DNA from: Argentina anserina
Taxonomy: Eukaryota; Streptophyta; Magnoliopsida; Rosales; Rosaceae
Assembly (NCBI RefSeq): GCF_933775445.1
Contig: NC_065875.1
Location: 12,041,001 to 12,105,000 of the forward strand
DNA length: 64,000 bases
Direction of reading: 5' to 3'
The position numbers were made by a program, and so were the translations under genes. The notes below the pieces were generated by a model. That model did not search any database, was not told where the DNA came from, and saw only the letters and a program-made list of their open reading frames with translations. Below, one piece after another: positions 1 to 10,301 of the stretch. How positions within the stretch are numbered: the first letter of the stretch is position 1; each line of letters begins with the position of its first letter.

Positions 1-739
1 ACTTCCAATCACAATAGGACAAGCCTTTCATTGTCTCCAATTCGAGGAACACTCCAAATGCGAAGTGACACATAAAGAGTTTCTCATAGATGTAGAAGTC
101 AATCATAACATCTCCTCTACCTAACTATCACTAATAAGTGTCGATATCATCTTCTTCTCTTCCTCAGGGTACTCAATCATCTCAAAGTAGATTATGATGC
201 CCTCGATCCAGTGGTCCACTACCATATGATCTAAGCCTTTATGAAATAAGACGTTGACAGACGATTAAAGTCCTTGATCAACTTAACACACGACTATCGT
301 CATCTCTAAGGACAGCAGCAGGGTCAACTTGTTCTGCCCGTGGAGCAGCCTCCTCGTAAAGGTTCTCCACATTGCGGACTCGGCCTGCAACCATACCTCG
401 GCCGCGACCTCTCGTCCGTCCTCGGCCCTGTTCACTGCCCTTTTTCCAAATTCATCACCATTCAACAATTAACACTCAGTCATACATGTGAAGTCTCGAA
501 TTCGACAAAATAGATCCAACCAATATCAATCATGAAATTTCAGAAGAAGGTGAATCATCGGAGTATCGTCACAATACTCTCTACAAGACCAAACCATAAG
601 TTATGGCTCCTAACACTCTCGCGTACCCGACAACATATCAATACCGAGGAGCATGTGATGGGTTCCCGCCTGCAGTCGGATCATCGCTCCCGGATGATAT
701 TGATAATCGCCAAAAACACACTTAGGCTCTGATACCAAC
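1..739 (-). mobile_element. Ty3/gypsy retrotransposon A, 5' internal part (gag start), runs off the window
   Basis: Read on the minus strand this is the primer-binding site and gag start of an LTR retrotransposon. The PBS is the complement of 725-739 (TTGGTATCAGAGCC, matching initiator tRNA-Met), directly next to the LTR end at 740. The minus-strand reading at 468-283 resembles the RG-rich gag start at 30418-30657 of the gypsy element at 27366-36566, and 1-55 is the near-identical complement of about 30820-30873. The reading frame is broken, so it is unlikely to be functional. The rest of the element lies left of the window. Confidence 0.85.
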
Positions 740-3107
740 TGTAACGACCCCAAAATTTATCGTTAAACACCAAACAATCTCAACGAATCGAAATCATTTA
801 AAATGCCACAGCGGATCATCTCTGAGTTCAAAATACAACTCAGTCAAACCGATTATTACAACCCAAATTATAATTCAATATTATAACAATGGAATTGCGT
901 AATCCTCACAACAAACTCACAAGATAGTCACACAAAATCCTCACACCACCTGGAGATAAATAACTTCAACTCCACTCAGCGGTACGTCAATTCCCACTAA
1001 TCCACACCTGCAGAGTTATCCACTACACCATCGAATTGGTGCACCGGGATCGTAAACACAAACCCGGTAAGCTTTACAGCTCGTATGAGTAAAATGAAAA
1101 TATATAACTCGCATATCAATATATACGAAAATCCAGAAATCAAACAAATATAAATGCACTCATGAGTCAATGGACGGCCCATCTGGTCGTCCCAAAGAAA
1201 TATGAAATAAAACGCTCATGAGAAATTAAGTAACCCTTCTGGTTACCCAAATGCATTTATATTACGGGTACCAAGAACGCTGGTACAAATCTGTTACCCC
1301 TCTCGTAATACACCGCCGATATTGGATAGCCACCCGCTACCCAACATCCAAAACAATTTGAGTACCCATCAGCAGATAACCACGCGTTACCTCACATGCA
1401 GTACTAAGGCAGACGGACTAGAGCTCTAACTGTATCGTAACTTTCGCCCGGCCAAAGGCTAGGTTCCGACTTGCCAAACACGTACAATAATCTCACATCA
1501 TATTGTACCAATCACGTCCGAAGACAAATCAACATTTTAACAATCTCAATGTTAAAAATCACGTACAATAATCTCACATCATATTGTACCAAAAATCATG
1601 TCCGAAGACAAATCAACATTTTAACAATCTCAATGTTAAAATCACGTACAATAATCTCACATCATATTGTACCAAAAATCATGTCCGAAGACAAATCAAC
1701 ATTTTAACAAACTCAATGTTAAAATCACGTACAATAATCTCATATCATATTGTACAAATCAAAATCACATGCTCGATATTTAAATCTCGTCATCTAAATG
1801 ACATAAATCACGATAAAATCATAATAGTATATTATATAGCAAACTATATATATATATATGTACATATTTACCATTTATACAATATATATATATAATCCAT
1901 TATATCGTATACATGTTATATTTCATAAACACGTCCGAAGACAAAACTCGTCCGAAGACAAAACATTTTAACAAACTCATGTTAAAACCACGTACAATAA
2001 TCACACCTCATATTGTACAAAAATTACAATACATGCTCAACATTTAATTCTCGTCATTCGAAATGACCAATTCCAATGAATTCATAACAGTATATAATAT
2101 AGCAAACTATATATATATGTACTTATTACCATTTATACGATATATACGTAATCCACTATATTGTATACGTGTTGTAATTCAATATTAAAAACTCTTGCAA
2201 AAATCTTGGAATCACCGCAAGGGTAGATTCGTAAATAAGTGAGATTTTACTCACATTCTTTCCTGCGTGCAACTTCCACGACCCTGAAAGTAATTTCCTC
2301 ACTCGTTTCGCCAGTCACCTAATAACACGATAAATGCTTAGAAAATGATACTTAAAATATCAGGTGACGAGTTCAGCACAGCTAAATGTTGTTCATAAAA
2401 CATTGTTCACGGAACACTGTTCATGTTTACTAATCACTGTTTTTACTAAACCACTGTTCACAGTTACTGTTTTACCAAAATACTGTTCATAGTACTGTTT
2501 TGCCACGCCACTGTTCACATTTACTGTTACAAATCACTATTCACAGTACTGTTGCAGATCACTATTCACAGTTACTGTTACAGATCACTATTCATGCGGA
2601 GTTACTATTTACAGTTACTATTCATTCGGCGTTATTGTTCACCGACCGCCACCAATCATCACCAAATTTCACCACCACAACCTAAACAACATTTCCAACA
2701 ACTTCCTAGTTGACACCAAGGTCTAAATCCGAGTCTAAACAGTCCAAACAACGAAGAACATGAAATCGGCACTATTCACAAACCCTAGAAAATTGAAATT
2801 TTGATTCGGGTACTTACACTTCGATTTGGCTTGATTCCTTTTGTGGGAATGTTGCTGGGACTGAGACAAGCAAAACCCCCCAAGAATCTCGAGTTATGGT
2901 GGCCGGAGGAGGCGGCGCCGCCACAACAGTAACTTCCGGCGGTTGCTACACCGTGTGTGGTTGTCGCCGGAGTGCAAGGCGTAGCCCAAAAGATGGAGCT
3001 CGTCGAGCCCGTCAGTTTGATAGGTGGCACGACACGAGGCGACGTCGGAGGTGGAGAAATCGGCCGGAGAAGGTTTTTGGGTCGGGTGAATAGTACCCGA
3101 GCTGATT
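740..3107 (-). repeat. 5' LTR of gypsy element A, truncated at its outer end
   Basis: The complement ends in the same ...GTCGTTACA terminus (740-748) as the LTRs at 27366-30139 and 33809-36566 and follows them for about 2.35 kb: an RG/CACC-rich block (2890-3070), a GAACAGTG-type motif array (2380-2650) and an 81-83-bp tandem repeat (1482-1755). About 400 bp of the U3 end with its TATA box is missing; homology stops near 3107 where CACTA-derived sequence begins. The short open frames here are produced by the tandem repeats and are not genes. Confidence 0.85.
1482..1755 (-). repeat. Tandem repeat (about 4 x 81-83 bp) inside the gypsy A LTR
   Basis: Units begin with GTACAATAAT at 1482, 1563, 1646 and 1729. 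Each unit contains two short inverted repeats, GTACAATA...TATTGTAC and TTTTAACA...TGTTAAAA. Partly diverged copies continue to about 2020. The same array is present in the other two LTRs of this family. Confidence 0.85.
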
Positions 3108-6100
3108 TTTAGAAGACACTTAAATGGTTAGAGTATATAGATCAATTTAAATAAAAACAAGTAGAATAGTTCATAACATTCTGGAATTCATACATGTTAA
3201 CTAGAATTATATTACACGTAAAAGTTTAAACATGCATTAATTAGTACTCAATCATTTTCTTCATAATCCTCATCGGCGTCCTCATCCTCATCTTCATCCT
3301 CATCTTCATTTTCATCTTCATCATTAATGAAGTGTTCTTCTGTGCGGGAAATGTACGGTAGAGGATCGAAATCAAACTCTATAGGAACGTATTTAGACGC
3401 TTGAAAGTGTATCTCGCTGTTGATGCAAATGTTGTTTGTGACAGGAATGGTTGAGGTAGATGGCTCTTGATATGTTTCAATAGCCATATTATCAATATCT
3501 TGCTCTCGAGATACATGTTGCAGTAGGTTACACACTCGTGTGAAATGTACGCAGTTGTAATGGAACCTTCTGGGTTCACTCGATTTATGACATAACCTTT
3601 ATAATCCCCAAGTTGTTTTAAAACAAAAAACATAGTTAGAAAGTTATACACTGTATATAATTAAAAATATGATATGGTAAACATACACATATATTTTACC
3701 TTTCTATGGGAAACATCCAGGTATAGTATACTGGGCCAGTAAGCAGAACTTGGACGGGAAGGTGGACCATGAGGTGAACCATGATATCAAAAAAGGCAGG
3801 GGGAAAAATCCTCTCTAATTTGCAAAGGATGTATACAATCTCTTCTTTCAATTTTAAGAGATCTGAATTCTTCACTTCTCTAGTGCATAACTTTTGCCAC
3901 CAGCTGGACAAGGCTACTAATGGCTCTACTACATTAGAATGCAGATACGGTCTAATTACCACTAAAAGAAGTCGTTGCATTAAAACATGACTGTCATGAG
4001 TCTTCAACCCACTTATCTTTTGTTCCTCCACCTTAACACATCGCGCTATATTTGCTGCATACCCTTGAGGATATTTAACATCATGAAACCACTTGAAAAC
4101 ACAATGTTTTAAAGACGGCTTCACCTCGTAAGGTGCAATAGGCATTTCCACTTTTATCCTCATCTTTTTTAACCACAAGTGTTCACGCAAGCCCATCTTT
4201 TCCAAATCCACCCGAGCTTTGATATTATTCTATGTCTTATCTTTAAGATCCGGAGTTGTTCCCACAACGCTGTCGCTTACATTCTTCTCTATGTGCATGA
4301 CATCTAAGCTGTTTCTATGTATCGATTTTGACCAGTAAGGCAATTCAAAGAATATACTCTTATGCTGCCAACACGCAAGATGCTTTGGGCGTTTTGTTTT
4401 ATTTTATTTTAGGATTACCGCTAAGCGGTCCGAAATCGAAAGAATTCATCTTGTCCAAAACTTCATCTCCAGACCACTTTCGGGGCTCTGTATCCCACTC
4501 TTCAGTGCCATCGAATGCAGACGCATCAAACCGCCATTCGTGATCAACTGGAAGCCATCTTCGGTGACGCATGTAACACACCTTACCAGCATGCCAGCTA
4601 GAATTAACATTGTCCAAGAAGACAGGACAAGCCTTGTACCCGCGTGGTTTGAGAAGACAACATCTCGTAAGCAGGAAAATCACAGATAGTCCACGTAATT
4701 GCTGCTCTCATTATGAAAGAAGACTGACTATGCCTGTCAAAAGTTGCCTTTCCATTATTCCATAGATCTTTCAGCTCATCAATCAATGGTCTGAAATACA
4801 CATCTATACACTTTCTCGGGGACTTGGGACCTGAGATCAATAAAGTCAGTATATTGAATTCCTTCTTCATACACATCCAAGGAGGCAAATTGTATGGCAC
4901 AACAATAACTGACCAAGTACTATGAGTAGAGCTCATGTTTCCCCAAAGATTGAACCCGTCTGTGCTGAGTCTGAGCCTTACATTTCGAACATCTGCTACA
5001 AAATCAGGAAACTGTCTATCAAAATGTTTCCAAGCCTCACCATCAGAAGGGTGTTTGAGAACATCATCATCATCATCATCCCTGCCCTCCATGCCATCTC
5101 ATCGCATATGTAGTGTGCGAGGCCATGTATAAACGTTGTAGCCTAGGTGTCAATGGGAAATAACGAAGCACCTTCACATGGACCTTTTTCCTTTGATACG
5201 GAGACGATGGTTTCCATCGAGATTCATTGCACACCGGACATTCATCATAATCTTTATAATTTCCCTAAAAAAATTCACAGTTATATTTGCATGCGTCTAT
5301 TTCCACATACTCGAGGCCGATGCCGTCAAGAATCTTTTTTATCTTATAATAACTGTCAGAAAGTAAGTTTTCTGGGGGCAACAAACGTTTAATATACTGA
5401 CAATTTTCATCATAACTGACATTCGACCATTTATGCCTCACTTTGAATTGCATTTGTGACATCACGACACTCTAAACAGTCTCTGAACAACCAGGATACA
5501 ATGGGGTTTGCGCTTGCGTGAGCAACCTCTTATACTTATCAAAATCACTAGTGTCAATGGGTACATTAAATTCCTCAGCTTGATCATATCTCGAAGCATA
5601 TGGAAAATTATCAACTAGCATGTTCATAGTGGGGTCCATAGAAAGGTCGCCAATACCACTAGATGTCCCAGCTTGATGATTGTAACTTGCTCGGAATTCA
5701 ACTGGGGTAGGATAAGTAGCTACTTCACCATGGTCTGTCCATGTTGTATAACTCTGCCACATACCATAATGTGACAAGTGCTGATACATAACTGAATCAG
5801 TTACATACTCGTTGCAGCAACACATTCTACACAGACACTTGTACCATTCAGCTCTATTACCCTGGTTTCTTGCATAGTTCACAAAATTATACATTCCCAT
5901 TATATAAAGGGGGTCCTCCCTCCCTAGCAGCATCCAACTTTTATCCATGTTATTTGTATGCTGCCATACTAAAAACTAAATAATAAGCACAAAAAATGTA
6001 CATATGCGTTTCTCTATCACCTTATGCCTCCGGTTAGGGTCTTAACCTCATTCAGGAAAAAATGACTTTGTTTCACAGTTTGTAGTTGTATTTTCGTTCT

Positions 6101-7171
6101 TGTTCGTGAGAAAATTTCGACAGCATCTCCCTACAATTCCTCAAGTGCACAAATATTTATACCTAATATGCACTCGAGGAACAATAGCGGGAGACCGTGC
6201 CAAATATATCCCACTTTCGAAAATGAAAACACTAGAACTACAAACTATGAAACAAAGTCCTCTTTTCCCAAACTGTCCAAAAATATGACAATTCAAGAAT
6301 CATGTATGATTCCGGAATCATACATAATTCCCAAACGAGATTTCTAAGGCTAACTATCGAGAATGAAAGAATTATGTATTATTTCATACATCATACTACT
6401 AAACACAACATTATCAAACGATTATGTATATAATTAACACAAATACAAATTAGCAACATACAATACAACAACAAGTGAACTGTCGGAATTCATCACTGGA
6501 AAAATAATTGAAAATATATTGAAATTATAGAGAAGAATATCTTATACCAAGTTAGAATCTAGTGGGTGGACCAAATTAAGTATTTTATCATGCAAATGAC
6601 AAACAATATGAATCAATGACAAGAATCATTCACACAAAAAATTATAGGGAAAACATGAGAGAATGGTTAAAATGAGAGATTAAGTGATCATACTAAGCAA
6701 TAAGCTAATGGGCAGAGGCCGTGGAGCAAGAGAAAGCTTTAGAAGACCATTGTAGGCCACTTCCATAGCAGAAAATGGAAATCGCCGCCTCCATTTGACA
6801 AGCAACTTCTGAGGTTTTTTTCTCGTCTGTTTTAGATCTGGGTTTAAAGTTGATGTTATATATGGGGTTTACTTAAGAGATAGAATAATTCATCTCTTCG
6901 AACCCATAATTCGCCTCTTAAAGAAACTTAGGTGACGACAAATTTCCGTCGTGTATGAGAATCACTTAAGTGACCAACACATAACGACGAAGACGTTTAG
7001 CCGTATAATTACGCAGTTAAGCGACAAATATATCACTGTTGTCGCTAGGTGCATTTCTAAAGGGACGAACCAAGCCTAAGTTATATTTCATCGCCTAAGA
7101 AGCACTTAAGAGGCGAAATTGTTTTAACAAGCTTTCAGTTCGCCGCTTAAGACCGGTTTTCCACTAGTAGC
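3108..7171 (-). mobile_element. CACTA (En/Spm-type) DNA transposon, decayed autonomous copy
   Basis: The element is identified by its broken TNP2/DUF4218 transposase (3248-5948, minus) and by its right end near 7150-7171, whose complement CTACTAGTGGAAAACCGGTC matches the terminal repeat type of the CACTA element at 10302. Between 6880 and 7165 lies a subterminal array of short motifs of the TTAAGCGAC / TTAAGAGGCGAA kind in both orientations, typical of CACTA ends. The terminal CACTA bases are degenerate here. No matching left end is visible; it appears to have been lost at the junction with the gypsy LTR near 3107. Segment 5949-6880 is AT-rich and holds no recognised coding sequence. Confidence 0.8.
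3248..5948 (-). pseudogene. CACTA TNP2-type transposase, broken by stops and frameshifts
   Basis: Reading from 5948 downward the parts appear in family order: an MDKSWM start and transposase-associated domain (5948-5472), the region before TNP2 (5465-5147, with CPVC and the RYFPLTPRLQR block), the TNP2 domain (5092-4400, motifs DGFNLWGN, VPYNLPPWMC, GPKSP, WTICDFPAY) and DUF4218 (4211-3696, motifs KTHDSHVLMQR, IFPPAFFD, MVHLPVQ). A likely intron follows at about 3700-3630 before PEGSITTAYI, and then an acidic Glu/Asp tail. In-frame stops occur near 5472, 5265 and 4230, and frameshifts near 5095 and 4660; a GAT microsatellite sits at 5065. The catalytic product would be a cut-and-paste transposase, but this copy cannot make it. 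Confidence 0.9.
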
Positions 7172-7785
7172 ACTCGCGCGTGCAAATTCGTATTTCCATT
7201 AAATGCGTGTGATTTTCTTTTAATCATAGATTCATTAGAAATTCAACCTCTAGCTGTTCTATTACCCTAACTTTGCTGCAAAAGTCGTATCTTCTAGTAC
7301 CTGGGAGACCAAACAAAACCAATTTACTGATCAATCTTAATCTATAGAATGTCATGTGATTATATGGAGTATGGACACAGTCTACTCTTAACAACAACAA
7401 CAAAAATTCGGTAGCATCTCAATCAAAATCAAAACTAATTCACTACCAATCCAAATTCTTCTATTAGCCTCATTCACCAAAGCACAAAGGAATTCTCATA
7501 AACAAAGTTCCCTACTTGTGTACCCAAACGAAGACCCCCATTTCTAGCCCTTCCAGTAAAACTGTACACGCCCCAAAACATCCTACTAAACATGGAAAAG
7601 ACTAACAATGGTGATATGGACTTGAGCAATCGGCCAATCGCTCTTACCATAGCATGAATAATACAACTCTCCCCTTTTCTTTTGATTTTGCTATGCTCCT
7701 ATTTGGTTTTCTATTCTGTATGAACTACAAATTGGGATAGGGGAAGAGGGGTGTGTACTGATTTGGAACTATCTGCACTCATATA
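7172..7785. other. Unassigned sequence between CACTA end and hAT element
   Basis: No gene is recognised. The sequence is moderately AT-rich without long open frames. A CAA-rich run lies near 7391-7405. Confidence 0.4.
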
Positions 7786-8339
7786 TAGGGGTGGGCACGG
7801 GACGGGATGGGACGGGACGAGGCTCATCCCACGTCCCGTCCCGTCCCACTTTTTTGAATCGGGACGGGATCGGGACGGGACGAGAGTTTTTAAGAATGCA
7901 TCCCATTCGGGATTAATCCCGGTTGGGACGGGACGAGACAAATCCCACCTTCTTATGAAGTTAAATAAAAACCTATATTTTTATTTTTTTCAAAACAAAG
8001 TAACATTCAATAATGAAATTTTAACAAAAAAATGCATATTATGTTCAAAATATTATAATTTACCATTATTATTTGAGTTGATATAATTTTAGAGTTATTA
8101 AGAACATAAATTAGTTTCATTTTGATACAAATATATAAGAATTTTTAAGTTTTCATTAAAGGTGGGACGGGATGAGACGAAGCGGGATATAAATTATTCG
8201 TCCCACGTCCCATCCCACTATTATGAAGCGGGACGGGATCGGGACGGGACGAACGTTTTTAGACCTCCGTCCCGTCCCTATGAATTTCGGGATGGGATCG
8301 GGACGGGATCGAGATTTCCATTTTTTATGCCCACCCCTA
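7786..8339. mobile_element. Non-autonomous hAT-type element, 554 bp
   Basis: The ends are TAGGGGTGGGC and its complement GCCCACCCCTA. An exact 8-bp target duplication CTCATATA flanks it (7778-7785 and 8340-8347), the length expected for hAT transposase. Subterminal regions consist of repeated GGGACGGGAT/ATCCCGTCCC motifs in both orientations; the middle is AT-rich. It encodes no transposase; the apparent open frames here come from the GC-rich motif repeats. Confidence 0.9.
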
Positions 8340-8347
8340 CTCATATA

Positions 8348-8764
8348 TGCTCCCACATCTCAACTCTCAAGAATCCATTTGTGTGTGGTGGTGGGCTTCA
8401 ACAGTTTTTCTCTCATTTGTTGACACCAAATGAGGGTTTCTAATTATAGTAGTGGAGAAGTGGGGATGGAGATTATAAAAAATTGATTAAAATGGTTTTG
8501 TTTTTTCGGTGTTACTTATATGATCGATGTGAGTCAAGCCAAACCCTGTCGATTTTCAATTCTGTTTCAAAATGGCAATTGGCCAACGTTTTACCTGCTC
8601 GAAGAAGAGAATAAGCAAAGGGATCGTCAAAAGTATTGCCCGGCAAGCAATGGCGGATCCAACCCAATGCTTGCCTGGGCTAGAGCCCATGCAACAATTT
8701 CCACCTCAATTTTTTTGATATATTAGTGCTAACAAAAAAAGAAATATATATTAATTTATTTATA
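8348..8764. other. Unassigned sequence
   Basis: No gene, RNA or repeat is recognised in this stretch between two small elements. Confidence 0.4.
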
Positions 8765-9165
8765 GGGCCCTTCCACTAAGGGATCCGTTTTTTGGTAGTT
8801 TTAAGGGATAGCTTATTAATTAATTTTTTTTATCACATTTCACATCTCCACCGTTCAACTTTTAGGGTCTAACGTGTAGATCACCTATGTAAAATTTCAG
8901 TTAAAATAATGATCGCTAAGATATCAAATTTTGTGAAAGCAATGGACGCGCCAAATATGTCAAACTTGAACCGTTCATACTTATAAGTTTAAATCTTTTT
9001 TTGAATGCCTTAAAGACCTCCAATTTTACTGAAATCTTACAGAGGTAATCTACACATTAGACTCTAAAAGTTGAACGGTGGGGATGTTGAAATATAATCA
9101 AGAAGTTGGTCAAGTGACATATCCTTTTTTTGAACCCAAAAAGGGATCCCTCATTAGAAGGGTCC
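8765..9165. mobile_element. Foldback MITE, about 401 bp
   Basis: The termini are imperfect inverted repeats: GGGCCCTTCCACTAAGGGAT at the left and the complement GGACCCTTCTAATGAGGGAT at the right. Inverted homology continues inward, with ACCGTTCAACTTTTAG at about 8852 and its complement at about 9065, so most of the element could fold into one long hairpin. The flanks are TATA-rich on both sides, so the target duplication (TA or TATA) and hence the superfamily cannot be decided. Confidence 0.8.
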
Positions 9166-9457
9166 TATATATATATATGTATAAAATTGAATTTTTAGTA
9201 CGTATTTCTCCTACATGACGGTATTGTTTTTGTCAAATCTCATAAAAAATCTTCAAGTATAACTCTTCTATATTCTTGCTACACTATATATTGAATATGA
9301 AATTGCAAGTATGAGTTATTAAGTTTCAATCTAATTAATTTGAGAAAAAAAATTGTTGGAATAATTTAATTTATCATTGATTTTCATAATATTCTTGTAC
9401 ATTCATTGACATTTATCTAATACTATTAATAACCTAAAAAACTTTGTCAATTAAAAC

Positions 9458-10189
9458 TAGGGCTGTAAGTAAGCTCGAGCCGCTCGTGTTCGGCTCAATT
9501 TTAGCCTGTTCTGCTCAAACTCGTAAAGATAAATGAGCTAAGCTTGAGCTAAATATTAAGCCCGACCTTGAAAATGAGCCGAACTTGAACAACAACTATT
9601 TGACTCGTTCGACTCGTTTATCTAGCGAGTTAGCTCGAGCTCGTTAAAAGCTCGGCTCGTTTATTAAACTTGACTTAATAACTTTTATAATATATATCTA
9701 TATATATAGTATAATTTTGATATGATAAATAATATTAAAAATGTATTATCAATAATAAATAAATGAAACCCTAATCTTATTGTGCACTATATAAGTAGTG
9801 TTTACTAGGAGCCATAATTCGATAAGTTCCATAAATCTTTCACCACCCCAAATGGCCAAACCCTACAGAAACAAACAACTCCCATCGTTAATTCGTTATG
9901 GAGCCACAAGCATGTACTATACTATTCCCCTCTTTCTCAATTAAAATGGATTTTATATGATGCTATGACATCAAATTTTGAATTTTATTTTGAATTTCTT
10001 GATTTTAAAATATTAATTTTTAAATGATTCAAGCCGGCCCGAGCCTAACTCAAGCTTTTTCAAGCCGAGCCGAGCTTGAACATGAAGAAAAAAAATCAAA
10101 TTTTAACCCGGCTCGAGCTCGATCAAATAGAAACGAGCCAAACATGAACAACTCAGTACTCGGCTCGGCTCAGCCCATTTACACCCCTA
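9458..10189. mobile_element. Non-autonomous hAT-type element, 732 bp
   Basis: The ends are TAGGGCTGTAAGTAAGC and, as complement of the right end, TAGGGGTGTAAATGGGC. An exact 8-bp target duplication ATTAAAAC flanks it (9450-9457 and 10190-10197). Subterminal sequence is made of GCTCGAGC / CTCGGCTCG motifs; the centre is AT-rich and has no transposase frame. Confidence 0.9.
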
Positions 10190-10301
10190 ATTAAAACGCC
10201 TGCGAAATTACATTAACACTCTTTCAGCATATGTTATTTGAAAATTATATAATTCAGAGACAAGAATGTAAAAACTAAAATCAGAATCAGAAAATAAATT
10301 A

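Noticed and set aside
1471..1895. Overlapping open frames with a repeated TYNNLTSYC peptide, and their equivalents at 29029-29301 and 35456-35728
   Set aside because: They are translations of the 81-83-bp LTR tandem repeat; no start context or domain, and the same DNA is non-coding LTR in all copies.
7711..8443. Open frames on both strands around 7711-8443
   Set aside because: They arise from GGGACGGGAT motif repeats of a hAT-type element and show low-complexity Arg/Pro/Gly sequence.
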